A stretch of 40,181 nucleotides of DNA from positions 1-40,181 of the forward strand of contig PAKY01000084.1 in the NCBI GenBank assembly GCA_002706885.1. The letters run 5' to 3'. Source of the stretch: Phycisphaerae bacterium (lineage in GTDB: Bacteria; Planctomycetota; Phycisphaerae; Phycisphaerales; UBA1924). The position numbers and the translations under genes are program-made. Each line of letters starts with the position of its first letter. The stretch's first letter is position 1. The notes under the pieces are model-generated. The model did not search any database. It was not told the origin of the DNA and saw nothing but the letters and a program-made list of their open reading frames with translations. Shown here one piece after another: positions 33,452 to 40,181 of the stretch.

Positions 33452-34420
33452 ATGCTTCAGCTCCGAGATATCTTCAAGCGATTCGGCGACACGATCGCTC
33501 TCGATGGGGTGTCGGTCGAGATTCCCGGTCCGGGGCTCGTTGCGCTCCTCGGGCCGAACGGCGCGGGCAAGTCCACGCTTATGCGCATCGCGACCGGCGC
33601 CCTCACGCCTGATAACGGCGAGATACGGCTGTTCGGAAGGTCCGACCCGGCGGCCGATCCTGCGCTGCGGGCCCGCATCGGGCACCTCGCCGAGCACTCC
33701 ATGCTGTACCCGGAGATGCAGACCGAGCGGTTTCTGCGCTTCCGGGCGGCTCTCTTCGGCCTCCCACGCCGAACGGCCACCGCCCGGATCGGCGCCGTGA
33801 TCGAGGCCTGCGAGCTCGATGAGGTCCGGGGGAGGCGGGTCGGGAAGCTCAGCAAGGGCTACCGCCAGCGCGTCGGTCTCGCCGCAGCCATGCTCCATGA
33901 CCCCGGGTTGCTTGTCCTCGATGAGCCCACCTCGGGGCTCGATCCGGAGCAGATCACGGCGTTTCGACGGCTCGTCGCTCGGCTCGCCGAAGACAGAATT
34001 GTTCTCCTGTCGAGCCACGTTCTGGGGGAGGTGGTGGCTGTCGCCGAGCGGTTCGTGGTCATGCGCGGCGGGCGGGTGATTCACGACGGCCCGCTCGGCG
34101 CCGGGGCGGAAGACACGCCGCGGGCGCTGATCGTCGAGTGCTCCATGAAGGCTGGGTCGGATTCGGACGCGGCCCGTGTCTCGGGGCGGCTCGTCGCGAT
34201 CGACGCGGTGGAGAGCGTTGAACCGATCGGTCCGAGGTCCGCCGGGTGGCTTCGGCTCCGGGTGGAACTTGAGCCTGGCAAGGGCGACGCCTCCGAGGCC
34301 ATCGCCCGCTCGCTCGCGAACGACGAACGCGTGGTACGACGCCTCCACGCTGAAGCGACCTCGGCCGAGGACCGCCTCATGGACCTGCTTTCACGCGGAG
34401 GGGGCGGCGCCGATGGGTGA
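33452..34420 (+). CDS. ABC transporter ATP-binding protein (GldA-like)
   Basis: The energising subunit of an ABC-2 type system, 322 residues. The nucleotide-binding domain (about 1-220) has Walker A GPNGAGKS (34-41), signature LSKGY (133-137), Walker B LLVLDEP (153-159) followed by TSGLD, and a SSH switch histidine. The last 100 residues form a small extra domain (VECSMKAGSDSDAARVSGRLVAIDAVESVEPIG), common in the GldA/YhaQ group. ATG at 33452 begins at the conserved LRDIFKRFGD; the longer frame upstream lies antisense to the receiver-protein gene. It overlaps the permease gene by eight bases. Together the three genes resemble gldA-gldF-gldG, but export of a substrate other than gliding function is just as likely; substrate unknown. 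Confidence 0.9.
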   Translation: MLQLRDIFKRFGDTIALDGVSVEIPGPGLVALLGPNGAGKSTLMRIATGALTPDNGEIRLFGRSDPAADPALRARIGHLAEHSMLYPEMQTERFLRFRAALFGLPRRTATARIGAVIEACELDEVRGRRVGKLSKGYRQRVGLAAAMLHDPGLLVLDEPTSGLDPEQITAFRRLVARLAEDRIVLLSSHVLGEVVAVAERFVVMRGGRVIHDGPLGAGAEDTPRALIVECSMKAGSDSDAARVSGRLVAIDAVESVEPIGPRSAGWLRLRVELEPGKGDASEAIARSLANDERVVRRLHAEATSAEDRLMDLLSRGGGGADG

Positions 34421-35177
34421 CGCGAAACCGGGCAGCGGACGGGCGCCGGGGCTGATGGCGTCGGTGCTCACTATCACGGGTCGCGACGTCGGCTCGATGT
34501 ACCGCACGCCGACGGGATGGGTCATCACCGCGCTGTACGTCGCGCTGACGGCGATGGTCTTCACCTTGTCCACGCTTGCGCCGGGCGAGCCGGCGACGCT
34601 TCGGTACTTCTTCTCCCCCGCTGCCTGGCTGCTGCTGGCGATCTGTCCCGCGATATCGATGCGGTTCTTCAGCGAGGAGATTCGCTCGGGGACGCTCGAG
34701 GCCATGGCCGTGAGCCCGGTGAGCGATCTGGCGATCGTCCTCGGAAAGTACCTTGGGGGCGTCGCCTTCCTGATGCTCGTTCTGGCGCCCACACTCGCGT
34801 TCGCCGCGTGTCTCTGGGCGCTTGGTGAACCTCGTCCCGACATCGGGGCCATCGCCGCGGGCTACCTGGGCTTGGCGCTCGCAGGGGCGGCGTATCTCGC
34901 GATCGGGTCGGTGGTGTCGGCCCTGACCGACAGCCAAACCCTGAGCTTCCTTGCGACGTTGATCGTCCTGCTGGGCGCGATGCTTATGACGGGACTGGTC
35001 GTCGCGCAGGTGTCCACAGAATTGGGTCAGAAGCTCGCTTCGCTCTCGATGGCCGCCCGCGTCAACACCTTCGCCCGCGGGGTGATCGACACCGGGCACA
35101 TCGTCTACTTCCTCGCGATTGTGGCGATCGGCCTCGCCGCGAGTGTCGCCGTGATTCAGGCGCGGAGGTGGGCGTGA
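34413..35177 (+). CDS. ABC-2 type permease (GldF-like)
   Basis: The membrane subunit of the same system, 254 residues with six helices (about 33-52, 65-82, 107-135, 142-170, 177-205, 225-250). The motif FFSEEIRSGTLEAMAVSPVSDLAIVLGKYLGG (about 87-118) between helices two and three is typical of the ABC-2 and GldF permeases (EE..GT.E.L...P). ATG at 34413 has GGAGGGGGCGG shortly upstream. The stop shares one base with the next start (TGATG), so translation of all three is coupled. Confidence 0.9.
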   Translation: MGDAKPGSGRAPGLMASVLTITGRDVGSMYRTPTGWVITALYVALTAMVFTLSTLAPGEPATLRYFFSPAAWLLLAICPAISMRFFSEEIRSGTLEAMAVSPVSDLAIVLGKYLGGVAFLMLVLAPTLAFAACLWALGEPRPDIGAIAAGYLGLALAGAAYLAIGSVVSALTDSQTLSFLATLIVLLGAMLMTGLVVAQVSTELGQKLASLSMAARVNTFARGVIDTGHIVYFLAIVAIGLAASVAVIQARRWA

Positions 35178-37210
35178 TGGCGAGTCGTCGCACGAACTCG
35201 TCCCGTTGGACGGCGAGCGTGCTCTTCGTGGTGGGTGTCGCGGTCGCGGCGGTATCGATCGCCGTCCTGGCGGAGCGCGTCAGTGTGCGCATCGACGCGA
35301 CGATGCGCCAGACGCACCGCCTGTCGCCCCGGGCGGAGGCCGTTCTCGGCGCGGCGGACGACCCGATCGAGATCATCGCGGCAATCGATGGCTCGGCCCG
35401 CGATGGGCGACTGATCGATGCGGCCGAGGACGTGCTTGAGGCGTTCGGCGGGGCGAGCGACAACATCTCGCTGACGACGATCAATACAGCGAGGCCGCTC
35501 GACCGTGACCGGTTCGATCGGCTGGTCGAGGCGATGGTCGCGCGCGACCGCGATCGGTATGACGCCATCGCTCGGACGCTCTCTGATGTCGCAACGGAGA
35601 TGCGGACGGCCGGCGCGACGCTTGCGGATGCCGCGGCCGCTGTCGATTCGGCTGAGCCGGCGGCGGTGCTTCGGACGCTCGCTCGTGATCTCGATGTCAT
35701 CGCGCGCAGGGTCGAACAGGACATCGCGTCGTGGAGCGAGATGGTCGCGCCCGACCCGAAGCCGACGCTCGATACGGCGTCGCAGGCCATGGAAGCCCTG
35801 GCGAGTCAGTTGGCGACCCTCGCGACGGCGGACGACGCGTCGGTTTCGTTCAGCGCAAGGCGTCGGGGGATTCCGCCTGAGGTCGGACGCGTCCGAGATC
35901 GGGCACTTGCGTTCGCGCAGCGCCTCAAGGAGATCAAGCCGCCCGACGCCACGCGCCTCGCGGGCGCCGTCGCGAGCAACGAGGCGATCATCATCTCCCG
36001 CCCTACCGCTACCGACGACGGACGCCCGACGCTCGTGGGCATCGATCCGACCAGCCTCTTCCCGAGCGGACTGAGCGACGCCGGGTCAGCGATCACGCAG
36101 ACACGGCTAGCGACCGAGCGGGCGCTGGTCGCGGGCATCGGGGCGGTGACCCGGTTGGATCGTCCGATCGTGGTCCTCGGCCATGCGGAGTGGACGAAGA
36201 TCGCGGGGTTGAACGGGATCGCGTCGCTCCTCGCCGATCGACTGCGGGCCTCGGGGATCGATCTGGTGGATTGGGCGATCGCCCGCGGCGATCCACCGCC
36301 GGCGCTTGCGAAGCTCGATCCGACCGGTCAGCGGCCGGTGGTGTACCTGATTCTGACCGGAAACAGTTGGCAGCCGCCCGTTCGTCGCGACAGCCTGGAG
36401 ATCCCGAGCGGTCTCGAGCGGACGCGTCGCGTCGCGTCGGCCGTCTCGGAGTTGATCTCCGACGATCGCCCGCTGCTGGTTTGTCTCCAGCCCTCAGACG
36501 CTCCGAGCTATGGCAGTGAGGACCCGATCGCGAGATCGCTGGCGCCCCTCGGCGTCCGGATCGACAGCGGCAGGCCGCTGTTGAGCGGGCGTGCGACCCC
36601 GGGTGGCGTGGTCGCGGACCCGATGTCCCGGGTGACGCAGGGCGACGAACTCGGGCACCCGATCGCCCGCGCGACGCGCGGCCTTCAGATCGGTATCGAG
36701 TGGGCGTTGCCGATCGAACCGGTCGAGATCGAATCGGTCTCACCGCTCGTTCGCGTACCCGCCGACGCGAACGCGTGGGCCGAATCGCGGTGGCTCGCGT
36801 ACATGCGCACCCCGCTGGACCAGCGTCGATTGGTCGCTCAGCCCGTGGAAGACGAGGGGGACGACGGCGATGGTCCGTGGGTGGTGGCGGCGGCGTGTGA
36901 ACCGGCCGGTGGACCGCGAGCGGTGGTCGTGGGTGGAGCCACCTGGTTCCTGGATCCCGTCTGGGCCGCCGGCAGCGAAAGCAACCCCGATCGCTTCGCA
37001 CAGCCCGGCAACATCGAACTGCTCGAGGCTTGCATCGCCTGGCTCGCGGGTCAGGACGAACTCATCGCCGCGAGCGGGTCGGCTCGCGCGACGCCGACGA
37101 TCGGGCCGATGTCAGACGGGCTCGTGAGTGGCCTGCGATGGGGCCTCATGGCCGGTCTGCCCGCGCTGATCCTCGTTTTCGGCGTGTTGTACCGCATGAT
37201 TCGAGGATGA
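35177..37210 (+). CDS. GldG-like membrane protein of the ABC system
   Basis: A 677-residue protein with one N-terminal helix (about 12-33, TASVLFVVGVAVAAVSIAVLA) and one C-terminal helix (about 650-672, LRWGLMAGLPALILVFGVLYRMIRG), the rest probably outside the cytoplasmic membrane. The order after an ATPase and permease and the early part VRIDATMRQTHRLSPRAEAVLGAADDPIEIIAAI fit the Gld/ABC-type uncharacterised transport family (GldG). Between about 95 and 240 there is a long helical, Ala/Asp/Arg-rich segment with coiled-coil pattern (RYDAIARTLSDVATEMRTAG onward) that the shorter GldG proteins do not obviously have. A later region has LVLGHAEW-like and VYLILTG segments suited to an alpha/beta domain. 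Start ATG 35177 follows GGAGGTGG. Role inferred from neighbours. Confidence 0.8.
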   Translation: MASRRTNSSRWTASVLFVVGVAVAAVSIAVLAERVSVRIDATMRQTHRLSPRAEAVLGAADDPIEIIAAIDGSARDGRLIDAAEDVLEAFGGASDNISLTTINTARPLDRDRFDRLVEAMVARDRDRYDAIARTLSDVATEMRTAGATLADAAAAVDSAEPAAVLRTLARDLDVIARRVEQDIASWSEMVAPDPKPTLDTASQAMEALASQLATLATADDASVSFSARRRGIPPEVGRVRDRALAFAQRLKEIKPPDATRLAGAVASNEAIIISRPTATDDGRPTLVGIDPTSLFPSGLSDAGSAITQTRLATERALVAGIGAVTRLDRPIVVLGHAEWTKIAGLNGIASLLADRLRASGIDLVDWAIARGDPPPALAKLDPTGQRPVVYLILTGNSWQPPVRRDSLEIPSGLERTRRVASAVSELISDDRPLLVCLQPSDAPSYGSEDPIARSLAPLGVRIDSGRPLLSGRATPGGVVADPMSRVTQGDELGHPIARATRGLQIGIEWALPIEPVEIESVSPLVRVPADANAWAESRWLAYMRTPLDQRRLVAQPVEDEGDDGDGPWVVAAACEPAGGPRAVVVGGATWFLDPVWAAGSESNPDRFAQPGNIELLEACIAWLAGQDELIAASGSARATPTIGPMSDGLVSGLRWGLMAGLPALILVFGVLYRMIRG

Positions 37211-37618
37211 TGGGCGGTCGCCTGAGCGAAGATCAGCTCGGTCGACGCCCGATCGGCGGTAGCTGTGCTCCGCTGGCGCGACCTTGCCGCACTCGGGGCA
37301 GCGGCATGGTTCGCGGAGGCTTCCGAGGCCATGGAGGTCGTACCCGCACCAGGCGCAGCCGCGGTTGGATCGGTGTGGCAGACAGGCGATGTAGACACCG
37401 ATGCCCGTCACAAACGCCGTATACGGGTACATGATCGACTGAAGGACCGGGAGGAAGATCTCGCCCTCCGTCCAGTCGTTGAGTTTGATGTGCAGCAAGT
37501 TCAGGGACATCAACCCAGAAAACCCGATCGCGACGGCCAGATACCCCGCGGGTCGCCGGCGGTACCGCGCGGCGAGCGCCCAGACGATCAGGGCATATCC
37601 GACGAAGAAGATGGGCAC
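37112..37618 (-). CDS. Small membrane protein with C-terminal zinc ribbon
   Basis: A 168-residue protein if it starts at GTG 37616-37618, which has AGGAGA about a dozen bases ahead. Four short hydrophobic stretches (about 2-17, 24-40, 55-64 and 65-80) lead to a zinc ribbon: Cys88 and Cys91 in CAWCGYDLHGL, and Cys107 and Cys110 in CRCPECG. The CxxCGYDLxGL...CPECG ribbon is recurrent in planctomycete proteins. The last 50 residues are polar and overlap the 3' end of the GldG-like gene on the other strand by 99 bases. It lies 103 bases downstream of the DUF444 gene. Function unknown; the ribbon may bind a partner protein or RNA. Confidence 0.7.
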   Translation of the reverse strand: MPIFFVGYALIVWALAARYRRRPAGYLAVAIGFSGLMSLNLLHIKLNDWTEGEIFLPVLQSIMYPYTAFVTGIGVYIACLPHRSNRGCAWCGYDLHGLGSLREPCRCPECGKVAPAEHSYRRSGVDRADLRSGDRPSSSNHAVQHAENEDQRGQTGHEAPSQATHEPV

Positions 37619-37721
37619 GCGGGCGTCGTCTCCTGCTTCACCACGATACGGCTCGCGGCACTCGCTTGACGATGGTTCGCGCGGACCGCGTTCAGGGATG
37701 CACGTTCCGCTGGAGGGCCGC

Positions 37722-38837
37722 TCAGCGTCCCTGCTTGAAGAACGTCCTGAGCGCGTCGTAGATGTCGTTGGACTCGCCAACGCGGGCGGTGACGAGTTCG
37801 CGGTCCGCCGCGGCGTTCGCGGCCTCCGGAAAGGCGTCGTGCAGGACGTTGATAAAGTGGCCCGAGCCGTAGGCGCTGGCGACCTGGCAGTATCCGAACA
37901 TGTTGCAGCCCGGAAGCAGGTGGTCCTTCAGGAGGCTGACACACTGTCGATTGTCGGCCTCGGAGGAGTTATCGCCATCGGAAAAGTGGAACAGGTAGAC
38001 GTTCCACTCGTGCGGCGGGTAGCTCTCCTCGAGCAGCCCTTTGCAGAGCGAGAAGGCGGAGCTGATGCGCGTTCCGCCGTCCTCGCGGAGGCTGAAGAAC
38101 GTCTTCTTGTCGACCTCGGCCGCGCGCACGTCGTGGACGACGTAGCGGCTCTCGATGCCGTCGTAGTTTCGGCGCAGCCAGGTGTCGATCCAGAACGCGG
38201 TCATCCGGACGAGTTTCTTCTGCTGATCTCCCATCGAGCCGGAGACGTCCATCATGTAGACGATCACCGCGTTGGAGTCGGGCGCCTTGACCTCGTTCCA
38301 CGAGCGATACCGCATGTCACGCCTGATCGGGACGATGACAGGATCTTGCGGGTCGTACTCCCCCGTCGCGAGCTGTCTTTTCAGCGCCTCGCGGTAGCTC
38401 CGCTTGAAATGGCGGAGGGAGCTCGGCCCGACCGGGCGGATGCCCGAGTACTTGTCCTTGATGGTCGTCAGTTGCTTCTTGCCGCGGGGCTCGATGCGGG
38501 GGAGTTCGAGTTCCTGGGCGAGGATATCCGCAAGCTCGTCGAGTTCGACCTCGACCTCGAGGATGTGCTTGCCTTCCTCTTCGCCGCCCGGCGTCTCGCC
38601 TGAGCCCTGACTCGGCTGGCCTTCCCCATCGCCGCCCTCGCCCATGCCGACGCCCGACGAGTTGTCGCCATAGCGGAAGGTGGGGATATCGATGTCGTGG
38701 ACCGGGATCGAGACCGCGCGCTTGCCCTCGCGGCCTATGAGCTCGTCCCTGGAGAGGAACTTGCGCAGATCCTTTCGGATCTTGCCCCGCACGATCTGGC
38801 GGAAGCGTTGGTGGTCCTGTTCGATCTTGTTGACCAT
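37722..38837 (-). CDS. DUF444 (YeaH-type) protein with von Willebrand A domain
   Basis: A 371-residue protein of the YeaH/DUF444 family, in other bacteria encoded with the PrkA-type kinase YeaG and SpoVR and tied to stress and nitrogen-starvation responses. Seen: an N-terminal helical segment IEQDHQRFRQIVRGKIRKDLRKFL (5-28), a Gly-rich acidic linker (60-90), the region GIRPVGPSSLRHFKRSYREALKRQL, and a VWA domain with intact DVSGS (197-201) and TRISSAF, ending in a helical tail. The ATG at 38835-38837 has GGGGGGAAAG about ten bases upstream; the open frame extends 264 codons further, but that part overlaps the membrane gene antisense-like and is not used. Neither yeaG nor spoVR is visible here, though the window ends soon after. 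Confidence 0.9.
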   Translation of the reverse strand: MVNKIEQDHQRFRQIVRGKIRKDLRKFLSRDELIGREGKRAVSIPVHDIDIPTFRYGDNSSGVGMGEGGDGEGQPSQGSGETPGGEEEGKHILEVEVELDELADILAQELELPRIEPRGKKQLTTIKDKYSGIRPVGPSSLRHFKRSYREALKRQLATGEYDPQDPVIVPIRRDMRYRSWNEVKAPDSNAVIVYMMDVSGSMGDQQKKLVRMTAFWIDTWLRRNYDGIESRYVVHDVRAAEVDKKTFFSLREDGGTRISSAFSLCKGLLEESYPPHEWNVYLFHFSDGDNSSEADNRQCVSLLKDHLLPGCNMFGYCQVASAYGSGHFINVLHDAFPEAANAAADRELVTARVGESNDIYDALRTFFKQGR

Positions 38838-38863
38838 GACTCGGGTCTTTCCCCCCGGGAACT

Positions 38864-39781
38864 CTATTCGGTCGTCGCGGGGGGTTGGCTTTGCCGATCT
38901 CGCGATCTGACCAACGCCGCGAGCCAAGCCCCGGCGATCAAACCGATCACCAGGGCGACGGCGACCTCGGCGGCACGGTTGGTGACATCGGCCACCAGCC
39001 CGTCCTCCACGGTCAGGCTGATCGCCCACTCGCGGAACCCGAGGCCGTTGCCGGCGACGGGGATGAGCTGAACGGCCTGACTCGCGGCGGCGGCGAGGGC
39101 TGCGCGGTGGAGCCCCACAGGCGCCCCCACGAACCACAGCACGGCGGCGTATCGCCCCGCCCAGATGATCGCGTCGATGTATCGGAACGCAAACGCTCCG
39201 ACAAAGCGCCAGGTCAGGGTCGTGAACCGCTTGAGGACGACAGCGGCGGGCGCCGTGATGATGAGAGGAGCGCTCAGAATGACATAGCCGATGACCGAGT
39301 TTTCCGGAACGATCATCGCGAGCACGACAAGCAGCACAATGGCCGCCACGCTCAGCACGACGGATTCGACGAGTACGCGAACGGAGTCCTTGACGCGGAT
39401 GCCGTTGTATCGCTTGTGGTACGCGAGACGCCCGAACATGCCGGGGCGCATGGGGAGATAGTTCAGCAGCCAAGCGCTGCCGACCAGAGCGAGCATCTCC
39501 CGGAATCGGACCTCGCCGAACCGGCGGGTCAGGAGTTGGAACGACGCCGAGATCACCAGCCAGTTGAGCGCTGGGAGCGCGAGGATGACGACCACCAGCC
39601 AGAGCGGCGCGTTCGCCGCCTCGTCCCACGCCTTTTTGAGCTTGTCGCCCTCCATGGCGATGGTCACGATCGCGGCGACAAACAACAGAACGCCGATCAC
39701 CGACCCGGTCAGTCGCGCGGCCCGCTTCGCTCTGGGGTCAGATTGGTGGGTCGAATCGAGTTCGACGTCCGCTTCGCTCAC
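38864..39781 (-). CDS. Polytopic membrane protein of the UPF0104 / lysylphosphatidylglycerol synthase TM family
   Basis: A 305-residue integral membrane protein with seven or eight helices (about 25-43, 58-80, 95-110, 140-160, 165-185, 203-220, 230-250, 270-292). The block NYLPMRPGMFGRLAYHKRYNGI (about 107-128) and the late VAGNGLGFREWA match the core pattern of UPF0104/YbhN proteins, which transport or flip lipids, and of the membrane half of MprF. No soluble aminoacyl-transferase domain is present. The GTG at 39779-39781 overlaps the upstream stop in GTGA, so it is translationally coupled to the partial gene before it. The substrate is unknown. Confidence 0.75.
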   Translation of the reverse strand: MSEADVELDSTHQSDPRAKRAARLTGSVIGVLLFVAAIVTIAMEGDKLKKAWDEAANAPLWLVVVILALPALNWLVISASFQLLTRRFGEVRFREMLALVGSAWLLNYLPMRPGMFGRLAYHKRYNGIRVKDSVRVLVESVVLSVAAIVLLVVLAMIVPENSVIGYVILSAPLIITAPAAVVLKRFTTLTWRFVGAFAFRYIDAIIWAGRYAAVLWFVGAPVGLHRAALAAAASQAVQLIPVAGNGLGFREWAISLTVEDGLVADVTNRAAEVAVALVIGLIAGAWLAALVRSRDRQSQPPATTE

Positions 39782-40181
39782 GGGTTGGCGGTGGCCTGTT
39801 CCGCGCCCGGTCGACCCGCGCCCGCGAGACCGATGACCCCGCGCGGCGCAGTCGCGATGGTCGTCGTTCCCTTCCGCAGCGCCTCGCGGACAAGGCTTCC
39901 AACGGTCCGATCACCCGTTGATGCCTCTTCGAAGAGCGGGTGGTCCGCCTCCGCAACGCGGGTGAGGATCGTGAGCCCGACGTTCAGCCTGTCCGTCGGG
40001 TCGTCCGAAGACGCGATGGAAGAAGCGACTTCCTTCGCGGCGTCGTCAAACACCTTCATCGAGCGGAACGTCGATCGCGCCGGCAGCGTCGCGAGCATCA
40101 CGGTCCTCTCCTCGGGAGTCGCTTCGCGGTAGCGTTCGGCGAGCGATTCGGCGATGGCCTCCGCCTCCTCCGGCTCGGAGC
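39778..40181 (-). CDS. C-terminal part of a helical protein of unknown function (cut by window edge)
   Basis: The minus-strand frame is open from the right edge to a stop at 39778-39780 (134 codons seen). It begins with acidic helical sequence (PEEAEAIAESLAERYREATPEERTVMLAT) followed by SMKVFDDAAKEVASSIASSDD and RLNVGLTILTRVAEADH, and ends with a Gly/Ala-rich tail. A GTG and ATG near 40100 could serve as starts, but the reading continues upstream in the same style, so a longer protein is more likely. No family recognised. It is coupled by GTGA to the UPF0104-like gene. Confidence 0.6.
   Translation of the reverse strand, partial: SEPEEAEAIAESLAERYREATPEERTVMLATLPARSTFRSMKVFDDAAKEVASSIASSDDPTDRLNVGLTILTRVAEADHPLFEEASTGDRTVGSLVREALRKGTTTIATAPRGVIGLAGAGRPGAEQATANP

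Noticed and set aside
38838-39629. Upstream extension of the DUF444 gene by 264 codons
   Set aside because: Arg/Gly-rich, overlaps the membrane protein gene on the same strand in another frame, and the DUF444 family begins at the internal ATG.
1-40181. CRISPR array, tRNA, rRNA, insertion sequence or prophage
   Set aside because: Looked for repeated units, cloverleaf-like runs, transposase and integrase motifs on both strands; none seen.

Overview
The window is a GC-rich bacterial chromosome segment; two 60-base rows I counted by hand in the hut region and in the low-GC gene gave 75% and 32-52% GC. The gene content points to a planctomycete, probably of the Phycisphaerae type. Supporting traits are an exported protein with DCxxNGxPD-type calcium-binding repeats and degenerate dockerin-like segments, an ECF sigma factor next to a membrane Ser/Thr kinase, a CxxCGYDLxGL...CPECG zinc ribbon, the alternative GlmU-like nucleotidyltransferase, and an mreBCD operon. 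This is inference from gene families, not a taxonomic search.

Layout: (1) 1-4781, minus strand: histidine degradation genes hutH-hutU-hutG-hutI, with hutI cut by the left edge. (2) 4880-7657, plus: a large secreted multi-module protein of strikingly low GC. (3) 7769-10307, minus: proS and, just upstream and overlapping it, a QueC-like protein that has lost its catalytic motif. (4) 10361-20762, minus: a XylR/AraC-type regulator, a double-VWA membrane protein, a large acidic/Gln-rich membrane protein, a transmembrane Ser/Thr kinase and an ECF sigma factor, in that order from left to right and transcribed right to left. (5) 21040-21999, plus: a membrane-anchored coiled-coil protein closed by a strong intrinsic terminator. 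(6) 22243-29299, plus: mreB-mreC-mreD, a GlmU-like bifunctional enzyme, a small membrane protein and polA. (7) 29472-30581, minus: a UDP-GlcNAc 2-epimerase. (8) 30638-31525, plus: prmC. (9) 31534-33300, minus: a PAS-GAF-receiver protein without a kinase domain. (10) 33452-37210, plus: a three-gene GldA/permease/GldG-like ABC system. (11) 37112-40181, minus: a partial gene, a UPF0104-type membrane protein, a DUF444/YeaH-like VWA protein and a small zinc-ribbon membrane protein.

How the parts work together: the hut genes form a complete path from histidine through urocanate and imidazolone propionate to formiminoglutamate and glutamate, with stop/start overlap at hutG-hutI. mreBCD and the GlmU-like enzyme link cell shape to supply of UDP-GlcNAc. 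The ECF factor, kinase, coiled-coil membrane protein and VWA protein look like one envelope-related signalling locus. The ABC cluster is tightly coupled (8-base and 1-base overlaps). Genes are densely packed, and no gene-free stretch exceeds 300 bases; the longest is the 277-base divergent region 20763-21039. I saw no tRNA, rRNA, CRISPR array, transposase or phage gene.

The most unusual things are the low-GC secreted protein, the inactivated QueC relative fused by overlap to proS, the ECF/kinase/VWA locus with repeats in its control region, a repeat-like insertion inside DNA polymerase I, and a structured repeat between polA and the epimerase gene that supplies the epimerase stop codon.
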